This document shows, in pieces, positions 52,336-62,800 of a stretch of 64,000 nt of DNA. Source of the DNA: M3007 sp044347755 (lineage in GTDB: Bacteria; Bacteroidota; Bacteroidia; Chitinophagales; Saprospiraceae); contig JBIKUE010000002.1 in the NCBI GenBank assembly GCA_044347755.1, positions 1-64,000 on the forward strand, in the 5' to 3' direction. The position numbers and the translations under genes were made by a program. Under the pieces are notes generated by a model. That model did no database searches. It was not told where the DNA came from and saw only the letters and a list, made by a program, of their open reading frames with translations. Every line of letters begins with the position of its first letter. Positions within the stretch are counted from its first letter, which is position 1.

Positions 52336-52986
52336 ATGGCAAGGCATTTTACTACAATTCTCTGGATCATCGGGTCCCTTTTGGTGATTAGTTTATTAGG
52401 CTTTTACAAGACCTATTTTCGCTTTTTTCCGCATTTCGAATCCACTAATTGGGTGGTGCATTTTCATGTAATAACCATCTTATGCTGGTTTACTATGCTC
52501 GTTGCTCAGGGGTGGCTTGCTAAAAGCGGCCGGATTGAACAACACAGGAGCATGGGGCGATTGTCTTATTTTTTGGCGCCGATAATCGTGGTCGGTTTTA
52601 TATTGGTAACCAACGTTGGACAACTTAAACACAAAGACACAGGTCTTTTTGGTGCTACCTTTTTTGATGGGGGGCTATTTGTAGTACTCTATATCCTTGG
52701 AATTATCAACAGAAAAAACACCGACTTTCATTCAAGATATATGATATTGACTGCATTGCCTTTTATTAATCCGGGTCTTGGCCGTTTTATTGGCCCTGAA
52801 GTGAGTTTGCCCGTGGAGTTTTTGTTAATTATTGCCTTCTTAGTTACTGCCTATGTAAAAAAGAAACCATACAAGCCATATTTGGTTGGATTAGGCGCTT
52901 TTTTTCTGTTGTTGGGGTTTGTGGTCTATATCTCACTAATCGACCCAACTATCATTGAGTCTATATGGATTGCTTTCTGGGGTTAG
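52336..52986 (+). CDS. Multi-pass membrane protein of unknown function
   Basis: A 216-residue protein with six hydrophobic segments (about 7-25, 41-60, 75-93, 105-123, 155-170 and 180-200). Histidines lie near helix ends ('WVVHFHVITILCWF', 'EQHRSMGRLSY', 'FHSRYMIL'), a pattern that could bind haem, but no family is confidently recognised. It directly follows the AraC-family regulator gene. Confidence 0.75.
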   Translation: MARHFTTILWIIGSLLVISLLGFYKTYFRFFPHFESTNWVVHFHVITILCWFTMLVAQGWLAKSGRIEQHRSMGRLSYFLAPIIVVGFILVTNVGQLKHKDTGLFGATFFDGGLFVVLYILGIINRKNTDFHSRYMILTALPFINPGLGRFIGPEVSLPVEFLLIIAFLVTAYVKKKPYKPYLVGLGAFFLLLGFVVYISLIDPTIIESIWIAFWG

Positions 52987-52999
52987 GTGATGAATTTGA

Positions 53000-54421
53000 T
53001 CAAATTTTCGCCACCAACCCAATTTTCCTACCCTCTTCGATCATGCGCTGAAAAGCTGATTCATACTCATTGGTAATTTCACCGTCGAGAATGGCTTCAC
53101 GCACGGCTGTTTTGATAACCCCAACCTCTCTGGATGGTTGAATATCAAAGGTTTGCATGATTACTTCGCCGGTAATGGGAGGTTGCCAAAGTCGTAACCG
53201 ATCTGATTCTGATACCAAAGCCATTCGTTCTTTCAGGTACTCATAACCCTCCAGGTAACGGCGCATTTTGTTGGGATTTTTAGTGGTGATGTCTGATTCG
53301 CACAGTTTCATCAATTCTTCAATGTCCGGTCCTGCATCAAACAACAATCGGCGAACCGCAGAGTCAGTTACTTGTTCTTTGGTTAGAGAAATAGGGCGCA
53401 AATGCAGCATTACCATTTTTTGCACAAACTCCATCTTGGAATCTAACGGAAGTTTGAGGTCTCTGAAGATCTTGGGTACCATTTTTGCGCCCAGCCATTC
53501 GTGGCCATGAAATGTCCATCCACCGGCTTCCTTATCAAACTTTTTGGTAGCCGGTTTGGCTATGTCATGCATTACTGCTGCCCACCTTAGCCACAGGTTA
53601 TCAGATCGTTTGCAGACATTATCCAGCACCTCCAGAGTATGGAAAAAATTATCTTTATGTGCCCGGCCATTACGGTCTTCTACTCCTTGCAAGGCCGCCA
53701 TTTCCGGGAAAATGAGCTTCAATAATCCTGTTTCAAACAGTAATTTAAAACCAATAGAAGGCTTATCGGTTTTCATGATTTTCTCCAACTCTCCTATGAT
53801 CCGTTCTTTGGATATGATGTGGATCCTGCTCTTGTATTTTGCTATACCTTGAAGCGTTGAAGCCTCTATGTCAAATCCAAGTTGATTGGAAAATCGAATA
53901 GCACGCAGCATGCGTAACGGATCGTCAGAGAAGGTTTGTCCAGGGTCGAGAGGCGTTTTTATTACTTTTTGTTCCAGGTGTTCCAACCCGTTGAAAGGAT
54001 CAACGATATGGCCAAAATCATGTTCCCCCAAGCTCATCGCCAATGCATTGATGGTAAAATCGCGCCGGTTTTGATCATCTTCAAGAGTGCCAAGTTCAAC
54101 ATCCGGTTTTCTACTATGGGGACTATAACTTTCTCTTCTGGCCCCCACAAATTCAAACTCAATGCCTTCATAACGCAACATCGCAGTGCCAAATCGGCTG
54201 TACACCACCACTTTAGGCTTTGGGTTTAATTTTGATGCCACCGATTCTGCCAGTGTGATGCCATCTCCAACACAGACAATATCAATATCTTTCGTTGGTC
54301 TGCCTAGTAGCCGATCACGTACAAAACCTCCCACCACATAGGCTGGATAGTTAAGTGATCGGGCAGTATCGCTCACTATTTCAAGGAATTTACGCTCCTC
54401 AGGCAACAAAGTGAAGTACAT
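53000..54421 (-). CDS. cca: CCA tRNA nucleotidyltransferase / poly(A) polymerase-family, HD-domain type
   Basis: Adds or repairs the 3' CCA of tRNAs, which matters here because the tRNA gene in this window does not encode CCA. The 473-residue protein has the nucleotidyltransferase head 'YVVGGFVRDRLLGRPTKDIDIV' with the catalytic DxD, 'RRDFTINALAM' and 'DDPLRMLRAIRFSNQLGF'. An HD domain follows ('LRWAAVMHDIAKPATK', 'FHGHEWLGAKM', about 260-350). Length fits class II enzymes with HD domain. Confidence 0.94.
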   Translation of the reverse strand: MYFTLLPEERKFLEIVSDTARSLNYPAYVVGGFVRDRLLGRPTKDIDIVCVGDGITLAESVASKLNPKPKVVVYSRFGTAMLRYEGIEFEFVGARRESYSPHSRKPDVELGTLEDDQNRRDFTINALAMSLGEHDFGHIVDPFNGLEHLEQKVIKTPLDPGQTFSDDPLRMLRAIRFSNQLGFDIEASTLQGIAKYKSRIHIISKERIIGELEKIMKTDKPSIGFKLLFETGLLKLIFPEMAALQGVEDRNGRAHKDNFFHTLEVLDNVCKRSDNLWLRWAAVMHDIAKPATKKFDKEAGGWTFHGHEWLGAKMVPKIFRDLKLPLDSKMEFVQKMVMLHLRPISLTKEQVTDSAVRRLLFDAGPDIEELMKLCESDITTKNPNKMRRYLEGYEYLKERMALVSESDRLRLWQPPITGEVIMQTFDIQPSREVGVIKTAVREAILDGEITNEYESAFQRMIEEGRKIGLVAKI

Positions 54422-54465
54422 GTATGAAAACGATGGATCAATGGGTTTGACAAAGGGGGGGGCGG

Positions 54466-55506
54466 TTAGCCGTCACAAACTTCATTCACGTCTATAGCCA
54501 TAGGTTCATGTGACAGTGTGAAATCTAAATTGCTGTAAACGGTTTCAATTTCCTCCAGCGTTTCAAAAAGAATGGATGGTTCCATTTCAGTTACAAGCCT
54601 TGCACGGTAGGGCTTGATATCAGGCAAGCCTTTGAAATAAGGTGCATAATGCCGTCTCATTTCCAGCACGCCCAGTTTAGGACCTTTCCATGCCAGACTG
54701 TCGGTCAGGTGTTGTTTAGCTGCTGCTACTCGCTCCAGAATGGTTGGAGGTGCTAACAATTCACCCGTAGCAAAAAAGTGCTTAATTTCTCTGAATATCC
54801 AGGGGTATCCAATACTGGCCCGGCCAATCATTATCCCATCAGTTCCGAAACGATTTTTATAATCCAGTGCTTTTTGAGGACTGTCTACATCACCATTGCC
54901 AAAAATCGGGATATGCATACGGGGGTTTTCCTTAACCTTTGCAATCCAGCTCCAATTAGCTTCTCCTTTATACATCTGGGCGCGTGTTCGTCCATGGATG
55001 CTCAGTGCTTGAATACCAACATCCTGGAGCCTCTCAGCTACTTCCAGAATATTGATGCTGGAATCATCCCATCCCAAACGAGTTTTTACCGTAACGGGCT
55101 TATTGGTGCTTTTCACCACGGCTTCCGTAAGCCGAACCATGTGTGGCACATCTTTTAATAGCCCGGCCCCGGCCATGCGGCAAGCCACCTTTGCTACCGG
55201 GCATCCAAAGTTGATATCAATAACATCCGGATTTTTTGCTTCAATGATTTCAGCCGCCTCAATCATATTCTCCAATTGCCCACCAAAATATTGAATGCCA
55301 ATTGGCCGCTCGTAGTCAAAGATTTCCAGCTTCTGGAAGGTCTGTTTGGCCTCATGGATGAGTCCGTCAGCGGAAATAAATTCCGTATACACCATGTCGG
55401 CCCCTTGCTCCTTACAAAGCTTGCGAAAGGGAGGATCGCTCACGTCCTCCATGGGAGCAAGTAATAATGGGAAATCACCCAATTCTACATTTCCAATCTT
55501 AACCAT
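54466..55506 (-). CDS. dusB: tRNA-dihydrouridine synthase, DusB-like
   Basis: An FMN enzyme that reduces uridine to dihydrouridine in tRNA. The 346-residue TIM-barrel protein has 'LLAPMEDVSDPPFRKLCKE', the catalytic cysteine in 'INFGCPVAKVACRMAGAGLL', 'KTRLGWD', 'LSIHGRTRAQMYKG' and 'GIMIGRASIGYPWIF'. It lies in the same direction as cca and accC, with gaps of 44 and 57 bases. Confidence 0.94.
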   Translation of the reverse strand: MVKIGNVELGDFPLLLAPMEDVSDPPFRKLCKEQGADMVYTEFISADGLIHEAKQTFQKLEIFDYERPIGIQYFGGQLENMIEAAEIIEAKNPDVIDINFGCPVAKVACRMAGAGLLKDVPHMVRLTEAVVKSTNKPVTVKTRLGWDDSSINILEVAERLQDVGIQALSIHGRTRAQMYKGEANWSWIAKVKENPRMHIPIFGNGDVDSPQKALDYKNRFGTDGIMIGRASIGYPWIFREIKHFFATGELLAPPTILERVAAAKQHLTDSLAWKGPKLGVLEMRRHYAPYFKGLPDIKPYRARLVTEMEPSILFETLEEIETVYSNLDFTLSHEPMAIDVNEVCDG

Positions 55507-55563
55507 GGGGCAAAGTTCGGAAAAAAAGCGATATGAGGGTGTTTATAGTGCGGTTGAATTGTA

Positions 55564-57006
55564 TTAACCGTTTGGAATAGTCAGTTTTTTGCGATTTTCC
55601 AAATGCATCCTTAGTCCTAATAATGCTGCAATTTCAGCTCCCTGTTTCTGACTGGCGATTAAAAGTTCTGGTGTGTAATATTTTTGAACAAAATGAGTGT
55701 CAAAATCGGCCGTCACGAATGCAGGATGATCCAGGACAAATCGTCCAAATGGCAGCGTAGTTGCACAGCCCTCTACTTCATATTGGGCAATAGCCTCCTT
55801 TAACCGCTGGATGGCTTCTGCTCTGGTGGCACCATGTACCACTAGTTTTGCCAGCATAGGATCATAGTAAATAGGTACTTCCATGCCCTCTTCAAAACCA
55901 CCATCCACCCGTATACCTGGCCCAGCCGGAATCCGGTATTTCTCCAGTTTACCAACCGATGGTAAAAAGTTATTCAATGGATCTTCCGCATATACACGCA
56001 ATTCCATTGCATGTCCATGAATTTGCAGGTCTTCCTGCTTAAAGCCTAGTTTTTCTCCTCTAGCTACCCGGATTTGCCATTCTACCAGGTCCAATCCGGT
56101 AATCATTTCTGTAACCGGGTGTTCCACCTGTAATCGGGTATTCATCTCCAGGAAGTAAAAATTGCGGTCAATGTCTACCAGAAATTCTACCGTGCCTGCG
56201 CCAACATAATCACACGATTGCGCGACTCGTACAGCAGCCTCTCCCATAGCCTTGCGCATTTCAGGGGAAAGGATAGCAGACGGGGCTTCTTCCACCACTT
56301 TCTGATGGCGGCGCTGAATACTGCACTCCCGTTCAAAGAGATATACTGTATTCCCATGGGTATCTGCCATGACCTGAACCTCAATATGTCTCGGTCCGGT
56401 TACATATTTTTCAATAAAAACAGAGCCATCACCAAAAGCCGAAATGGCTTCTGAAATGGCGCGCTCCATTTGTTCTTGTGTATCTTCCTCGCGCTCTACT
56501 ATACGCATACCTTTACCGCCTCCGCCTGCAGAAGCCTTTACCAATATAGGATATCCAACCCTGCGTCCGATTTCCTTGGCCATGGCAACATCAGTGATGG
56601 CTTCTTCAATGCCCGGCACCATTGGTACATTGAATTTTTTGGCGGCCTCCTTTGCAGCCAATTTACTCCCCATCACCTCAATACTTGTTGGATTTGGACC
56701 AATAAATGCTATGCCTGCCTCTTGTACCATTCGGGCAAAGCTGGCATTTTCGCTCAAAAATCCGTATCCGGGGTGTATACCATCAACGCCTAAACGTTTG
56801 GCGGCTTCTACAATTTTCTCTCCTCGCAAATAGCTTTGCGCGGAGGGGGCGGGACCTAATAATACGGCTTCATCTGCAAAACGAACATGAGGCGCATGAC
56901 GATCCACTTCAGAGTAAACGGCTACTGTTGAAATGCCCATTTTACGTGCTGTACGCATCACTCTAAGCGCAATTTCACCTCGGTTGGCTACAAGTATCTT
57001 TTTCAT
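55564..57006 (-). CDS. accC: Acetyl-CoA carboxylase biotin carboxylase subunit AccC-like
   Basis: ATP-dependent carboxylation of biotin on the carrier protein. The 480 residues include the N-terminal 'KILVANRGEIALRVMRTAR', 'GIHPGYGFLSENASFA', the ATP-grasp loop 'VKASAGGGGKGMRIV' (about 160-175), 'ERECSIQRRHQKV' and 'EMNTRLQVEHPVTEMITG'. It is 30 residues longer than E. coli AccC at the C-terminus. No accB, or acyl-CoA carboxylase beta-subunit gene, is adjacent, so a role in another acyl-CoA carboxylase is possible. Confidence 0.93.
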   Translation of the reverse strand: MKKILVANRGEIALRVMRTARKMGISTVAVYSEVDRHAPHVRFADEAVLLGPAPSAQSYLRGEKIVEAAKRLGVDGIHPGYGFLSENASFARMVQEAGIAFIGPNPTSIEVMGSKLAAKEAAKKFNVPMVPGIEEAITDVAMAKEIGRRVGYPILVKASAGGGGKGMRIVEREEDTQEQMERAISEAISAFGDGSVFIEKYVTGPRHIEVQVMADTHGNTVYLFERECSIQRRHQKVVEEAPSAILSPEMRKAMGEAAVRVAQSCDYVGAGTVEFLVDIDRNFYFLEMNTRLQVEHPVTEMITGLDLVEWQIRVARGEKLGFKQEDLQIHGHAMELRVYAEDPLNNFLPSVGKLEKYRIPAGPGIRVDGGFEEGMEVPIYYDPMLAKLVVHGATRAEAIQRLKEAIAQYEVEGCATTLPFGRFVLDHPAFVTADFDTHFVQKYYTPELLIASQKQGAEIAALLGLRMHLENRKKLTIPNG

Positions 57007-57065
57007 GATCGCAAAGAAAAGAAGGGTTTGGGATAGTATGATTTAATGTGCCTGAACTTTTCTAA

Positions 57066-57920
57066 TTAAGATGCTTTAGGGATAACCTTTTCGCGTAATT
57101 TTCGAAAAAGGTCCTCTTGGAACATTTCAAATAGTTGCCTGGTTATTGAAAAATTATAGGTTTTTCCCTCCAATTGGCGAATCCAGCGTATGCCCTGGAT
57201 GGCGTTAGTTAAGAAGATCTCATCTGCATTCATTAAAGCCTCTCTTTTACCTAATACGGCCTTTACAGGCCAACCTAAGCTGGTTGATAAGGCTATAATG
57301 CAGGCTTGGGTGGTGCCCGCAACCTGTCCTTCGCCGGCTTCAGGGTAAAATAAAGTTCCGTTTTTTATCCAAAACACGTTGCTGCTGGTGGCTTCGCAAA
57401 TTCTGTTTTCCGAATTGAAAATTAGCCCGTCCTGCATACCGCGTTTTTGAACCTCCATAGCAGCCTTAACGTAACGGTTCCCGCCCAATAGTTTAATGCC
57501 ACTTAATTCATCCATAGGAAGTTTAACCGAATGACAAAAGCATGCTGAAATGCCTTCTTCATGCCATTCATAAGCGGTACTATCCAAAGGTTGAACCGTA
57601 ATCTGGAATTGCGGCTGGTCATTTTCCGGCCGAAACAATCCGCCGGGATTTCTCCAAACCATGAGTCGAATCCTGCTGTTGTGTATGCCGGTTTTCACTA
57701 TTTCCTGGGCCATTTTGGTTGAGGTCCATTCTTCGGGCCAATCCAGTTCCAGCGCTTTTGCACCTTTTATTAACCTGCCCCAATGCAATTCCCAGAAGGG
57801 CATTTGCCCTTCGAATGATCGGATGGTTTCAAAAATGCCATCTCCATAATAAGCCGCCCGTTGGATGCTTAGTAGTTGTTCCGGGAGGTTGTTATAGCGT
57901 TGTCCGTTTAAGTTTGTCAT
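57066..57920 (-). CDS. Class IV PLP aminotransferase / aminodeoxychorismate lyase-like protein
   Basis: A 284-residue fold-type IV PLP enzyme. 'AAYYGDGIFETIRSFEGQMP' near 22-41, the candidate PLP lysine in 'LSGIKLLGGNRYVKAAME', 'NRICEATSSNVFWIKNGTLF' and 'DEIFLTNAIQGIRWI' are typical of the PabC/IlvE/D-amino-acid aminotransferase group. The folate-type lyase role is plausible but not separable from amino-acid transaminase by sequence. It is divergent from the SUMF1 gene, 44 bases away. Confidence 0.88.
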   Translation of the reverse strand: MTNLNGQRYNNLPEQLLSIQRAAYYGDGIFETIRSFEGQMPFWELHWGRLIKGAKALELDWPEEWTSTKMAQEIVKTGIHNSRIRLMVWRNPGGLFRPENDQPQFQITVQPLDSTAYEWHEEGISACFCHSVKLPMDELSGIKLLGGNRYVKAAMEVQKRGMQDGLIFNSENRICEATSSNVFWIKNGTLFYPEAGEGQVAGTTQACIIALSTSLGWPVKAVLGKREALMNADEIFLTNAIQGIRWIRQLEGKTYNFSITRQLFEMFQEDLFRKLREKVIPKAS

Positions 57921-57927
57921 GTAATTA

Positions 57928-57951
57928 CTGCAAACATCAGGTAATTTGCAG
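57928..57951. promoter_or_regulatory. Inverted repeat in a divergent intergenic region
   Basis: CTGCAAA (57928-57934) and TTTGCAG (57945-57951) with a 10-base spacer lie between divergent genes starting at 57920 and 57965. The symmetry suggests a possible operator; nothing identifies a regulator. Confidence 0.35.
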
Positions 57952-57964
57952 CCTCAATCAGAAT

Positions 57965-58948
57965 ATGTTTATGAAACTTTTATTGGCTTGTTTTTGCTTC
58001 TGCCTGGGAATGGTCTTGCATAGCATTGGGCTTTCAGCACAAGTTATTGAAAAACAACGAGTTGTAATTCCTGGCACTGAAGTATCCTTCGAATTGGCTC
58101 ATTTGCCCCCAGGAAACTTTCTGATGGGAAGTAAAACTAATGAAGTAGGGAGGTCAGAAAATGAGGGGTATCATGAGGTTAGCCTGAGTGGTTTCTGGGT
58201 GGGTGTTTGCGAAGTAACCTGGGATGAATTTTATTGCTTTCAGTTTAAGCATATGGACTCTGATTCCAGCCTCAATAACATTCAGGGCTTCAAGGCAGAT
58301 GCCATAGCCCGCCCTACTCCACCCTATTTCGATTTTACTTATGGACGTGGCAGAGCAGGCGGATTTCCAGCAGCTACTATGACGCAGCAGGCAGCTTTGA
58401 TGTATTGCCAATGGCTAAGTGATAAAACGGGTGATTTTTACCGACTCCCAACTGAAGCGGAGTGGGAATATGCTTGTCGGGCAGGCTCTGGAACTGCTTA
58501 TTCATGGGGCGATAAAAGTGATATCGCTGGTGAATATGCCTGGTTTTATGACAACAGTTCCGGATCCTACCAAAAAGTAGGCGCCAAAAAGCCTAATGCC
58601 TGGGGCATGCATGATATGCATGGAAATGTAGCTGAGTGGACTTTGGATTTTTATACCGATCAATATTTCACTCTGTTGGATTCAACTTCTGTAAATCCAA
58701 TGGTTTTTCCCACCAAAAAGCACTCCAGAACCGTTAAAGGGGGTGGTTTTGAAGATTTTGCCCCACAATTACGTTGTGCCTGCCGCAAAAAAAGCGATCC
58801 AAAATGGCAAGCTCGCGATCCTCAGATCCCTAAAAGCAAATGGTGGAATCCGGACTCACCATTTGTAGGATTCCGAATCATAAGAGAGGCGCAACCTCGT
58901 ACGAAGGAAGAGCGGGATGCCTTTTTTGACAAAGTAATCAGGGATTAG
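57965..58948 (+). CDS. Exported SUMF1/formylglycine-generating-enzyme-like protein
   Basis: From ATG 57965 (or 57971) the protein is about 327 residues with a signal peptide (MKLLLACFCFCLGMVLHSIG...SAQ). The SUMF1/FGE-sulfatase domain follows with 'GNFLMGSKTNEVGRSENEGY', 'GVCEVTWDEFYCF', 'RLPTEAEWEYACRAG', 'NAWGMHDMHGNVAEWTLDF' and 'FVGFRIIRE'. The related GldK/GldJ proteins of gliding and type IX secretion share this fold, but the active-site cysteines of true FGE are not clearly placed. It converges with the DsbA-like gene, overlapping it by four bases. Confidence 0.88.
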   Translation: MFMKLLLACFCFCLGMVLHSIGLSAQVIEKQRVVIPGTEVSFELAHLPPGNFLMGSKTNEVGRSENEGYHEVSLSGFWVGVCEVTWDEFYCFQFKHMDSDSSLNNIQGFKADAIARPTPPYFDFTYGRGRAGGFPAATMTQQAALMYCQWLSDKTGDFYRLPTEAEWEYACRAGSGTAYSWGDKSDIAGEYAWFYDNSSGSYQKVGAKKPNAWGMHDMHGNVAEWTLDFYTDQYFTLLDSTSVNPMVFPTKKHSRTVKGGGFEDFAPQLRCACRKKSDPKWQARDPQIPKSKWWNPDSPFVGFRIIREAQPRTKEERDAFFDKVIRD

Positions 58949-59697
58949 TTCCTTGCCTCAAAGGCTTTTTGCAAGGTTTGCAGAAAAACCGAATGGTCCT
59001 GTGCTCCGGAAATGGCCATTTTACGGTCAAATACAAAAAAGGGCACACCTGAAATCCTGAGCTGCTGTGCCTCTGCAATGTCCTTTTGAATTTCCTCTGT
59101 GAGACTTTTTTCCGTTAAAACCGTTTTTAACTCATTGGAATCCAATCCAATGGAGGATCCTATATTCAAAAGTGTTTGAAAGTCTGCTATGTTTTTTCCT
59201 TCAGAAAAATGTGCTTTGAAAAGCGCTTCTTCTGCTTCATTCTGCATGCAATATTTAGCTGCCAGATGTGCCAAACGATGGGCATCAAAAGAATTGGCGG
59301 AAATTGCCTTTTCAAAATGATATTCCAAACCGACTCCAGCTGCCATTTCGGTAACCTGTCGGGCAATTTGACGGGTCTGAGCCATATCCCAACCTTTACG
59401 ATCCGACAAGTTTTTCAGGTAGTCTCCTCCTTCTGATGGTGCTTCGGGGTCAAGTTGAAAACTTTTCCAAACAATTTCTACCTGATCTTTTTGTGGAAAT
59501 TGCGCTAATGCCTGTTCCAGTTTCCGTTTGCCAATGTAACAAAATGGGCATACGATGTCGCTCCAAATCTCAATAGTCATCTTGGGTGTAGCAGGTTGGT
59601 TGATTATTGAATTACCCATGGCCTCTGCATGGGTTTGAGCCCCGGCAATGACAGGGCATAGAAACCACAAATATGGAAGTAAGTTTTTTACGTTCAT
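58945..59697 (-). CDS. Exported DsbA-family / FrnE-like thiol oxidoreductase
   Basis: A 250-residue protein of the 2-hydroxychromene-2-carboxylate isomerase/DsbA family. The core starts 'MTIEIWSDIVCPFCYIGKRK' with active-site C50-P-F-C53, then 'WKSFQLDPEAP', 'NSFDAHRLAHLAAKY' and the cis-Pro segment 'ISGVPFFVFD'. Most FrnE-like proteins are cytoplasmic, but here an N-terminal signal peptide (MNVKNLLPYLWFLCPVIAGAQ) precedes the domain, pointing to the periplasm. Confidence 0.9.
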   Translation of the reverse strand: MNVKNLLPYLWFLCPVIAGAQTHAEAMGNSIINQPATPKMTIEIWSDIVCPFCYIGKRKLEQALAQFPQKDQVEIVWKSFQLDPEAPSEGGDYLKNLSDRKGWDMAQTRQIARQVTEMAAGVGLEYHFEKAISANSFDAHRLAHLAAKYCMQNEAEEALFKAHFSEGKNIADFQTLLNIGSSIGLDSNELKTVLTEKSLTEEIQKDIAEAQQLRISGVPFFVFDRKMAISGAQDHSVFLQTLQKAFEARN

Positions 59698-59735
59698 GAT
59701 CGGAATTTCGAAACGTAATTTTCAGAAATAGGTTC

Positions 59736-59775
59736 AAAAAATTACCCCCGACTCGCCAATGCGGATCGAGGGTAA
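59736..59775 (-). terminator. Terminator of the large type IX secreted protein gene
   Basis: TTACCCTCGA and TCGGGGGTAA pair on the minus strand with one G-U and a 14-base loop, followed by six T's (59741-59736). It lies about 70 bases after the gene ending at 59847. Confidence 0.8.
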
Positions 59776-59846
59776 GGTGTGTAAGCTTTGTTATCGGTTA
59801 TTAATTATGCCCCGTTTCTTGCCTATTCGGCTCACTTGCCCTGGAA

Positions 59847-62800
59847 TCAACGTTGCAGCATAAATCTCAGCACCTCTTTCTCACCTCTTTCCGGCTGCAC
59901 CTCAAGGAAGTAAATGCCATTGGTAAGCCCATGAGGGATTTCAAGTCGAAGCACATCCTCTGTTGCTGGTTCGGTGAGCGTCTGAACCATTTGACCTTGT
60001 CCGTTCACTACATTGATTCGCAGTTTTTGTCCTGCCCAGTCTGTAAGATCGGCAAACAGTACACCAGAACTTGGATTAGGGTACAACAAAAGTGAATTTT
60101 GATTAGATGTCAGATTAAAGTCGCGTGCTTGGGATGGCCTGCTGTACGTTGGTGTAACACCTACCGGGCAGTAGAAGGTGTTCAGATGTGCTTCATAGAA
60201 TTTCTGATCGGCCAATCTCGTAGCAATGTTAATATAGGTTACATCAGCCTGAGCCGGCAACGTATATTGGAATATGTCGGATTGGCCATTGGAAATGCTA
60301 TCGGCTGTAGATTTGAATCGGATAGAATACATAGGAGTATAATTAGGGCTCCGTACGATATACGGACGGCCATCTACCCCGGTGTAAATCGTATTATTAA
60401 GTGGTTCCATGGCAATTTGTCCATCAGGGATCTGAATGGCTGTATAAACCATTTTGCTCGCACAGGAATTGGTAACCCTGATGCGGTAAGTATGATTTTT
60501 ACCTGCATCTGCAGTAATGGAGAGTAATTCATACTTCATGCAGCCTATCTCCTTAATATCGCATGGAGACTCTTCTCTTACATGTACAGTAAAGCAACAT
60601 GGCTTCTCCTGCCCACATTGATCCTTGGCCATAAAACAAACCTGAGTAGCGCCAACTGTAAACGCGCTTCCGGAAGCCGGGCCATTGGTACGGCTAAGTT
60701 CAAGTCCGGGGCAAAGGCAATCGCTCGCTGCTATCGGATTGTTATAGTTCACGGTTGGAATAGCACTTCCGGCATTGGTTACAACCGTCATGTCATCAGG
60801 GCATTGGATAGCTATGTTGGATGGTGCTGGTGTAAGGTACTGAAGGGTGTAGGTAACAATGGTGTCACAGCCTCCGGTAGTAGATGGTTGGTTTATAATC
60901 ACCGTACCTGGCTGAGTGTATGCCTGGCCGGAAATCATCACTATTTCGCCCGGACAAAAACCGCGTGATTCAGCGCGTGAAGCCTGAGGCTTGAGTTCAA
61001 GTGCGTAGGTAACAATGGTATCGCAGCCTCCTGTAGTTGAAGCAATATTTGCGATCACTGTGCCTGGTTGGCTATAAGTTTGGCCTGCTATGGTGATGGT
61101 TTCACCAGGGCAAAAGCCTCGTGTTTCTGTACGGGTTGGTTGAGGACGCAGTTCCAGTGTATAGGTAACCAGGGTATCGCAACCGCCATTAAGGGACGGA
61201 AGTGCAACCAGTACGGAGCTTGGCTGTTGGTAAGCCTGACCATTTATCATTACCGTTTCACCTGGGCAAAATGGCAGGGTTTCGGTTCTTGATACCTGAG
61301 GCATTAACTCCAGCGTGTGGGTCACGATAGTATCGCAGCCGTTGCCAACCGCTGCAATAGTTTCAAGTACGGTTGCTGATTGGTTGTACGATTGACCGGC
61401 AATGATTATGTTTTGGCCTGGGCAAAAGCGATGCAGTACACTTTTGGCGGGTTGTGGTTTTACCTGTAAGGTGTACGTTACCACAGTATCGCATCCGCCT
61501 GAGTTAGAAGGTAAATTGGCAATTACTGTGCCCGCCTGATTGTATGTTTGTCCTGCAATCATCACCGATTCGCCTGGACAAAACGCAATAGTAACGGACT
61601 GTGATGGTTTGGGTCGTTGAATCAAAGTGTAAGTCACCAGGGTATCACAACCATCTGAAGCAGACTCAAGAATGGTTTGTACGATGCCTGGCTGGGCATA
61701 AACCTGTCCGCCGATCATAACTGATTCTCCCTCACAAAAATGAATGGTTTGTGCAATGTTAGGTTGAGCCCAAACTTTCAGTACGAATGTGCAAAGTGTA
61801 TCACAACCTCCATTTACTGCTTTTACCGTATCTACCACAGTTGCCGGTGCTGTATAGGCTATGCCATTAATGGTATAGGTCTCACCTGTACATAATCCAA
61901 CAACGTGAATACCGGTTATGTAAGGAGAAAGTGTAAGGAGATAATGAACTATGGTGTCGCAGCCTTGCAGGCCTTGTACGGTATCCGTAACCATTTTGGG
62001 TGCAGAATAGGCCATTCCGTTAATAGAATAGGCCTGATTGGGGCACAATGCCACCGTTTTCATTTGAACAGGCGACGGACTATTATTGATGTTTTGGGAG
62101 AGCAGATTGATCGGCAAAGGTGTGATATTCAGTGTCGAGCCACTCAACCATGGTCCGTCAGAAGGGCCGCTGTTGTTATTTGTTGAGGTGAAATTTGCAC
62201 TCAAAATACCCCCGGCTCTTGGGCATTGGCCTTGAATCAAACCATTGGCATCCGTTTTTACAACCAATAATTCTGTGTTGCTGGAACTTATTTTGGTGTC
62301 GCCAACTGCAATAAATCCACCATCTGAGGTCTGAACAGCCTTAAAAAGGCGGTCAGCATTGGGGCCACCATAGTTATAAGACCATTGCAGATTGCCATTG
62401 GCATCCATTTTAGCTAACAGCGCATCGCCTGTAGCACTGTTGAAATTGTCGTATGGTGTTAAGAGAAACCCACCATCATTTACTTTTTCAATTCTGCCAC
62501 GAATATTATTTCCAGGGCGGTAATACACTTTTGACCAGAGGACTTGACCGGTAGTAGGGTTCACTTTTTGTACCCATGCCTCTACCTCCGCATTAATATT
62601 GGCAGATCGGGTGTGATCAGCAAGAAGCATGTTTCCATCCTGTGTAGGAAGCTGAAAATATAATGCTTCAGAATCACTTCCAGCGAAAGTACGAGACCCA
62701 AGAATAACGCCGGTTGCCAGATCCAAACGAACCAAAACAGCATCAGCATCCAGGCCACCACTGGCATAGATTACGTTTCCTTGGACATAATTGCAAAGAA

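Noticed and set aside
57719..57964. A long 5' extension of the SUMF1 gene
   Set aside because: It overlaps the oppositely oriented aminotransferase gene and the signal peptide begins at 57965.
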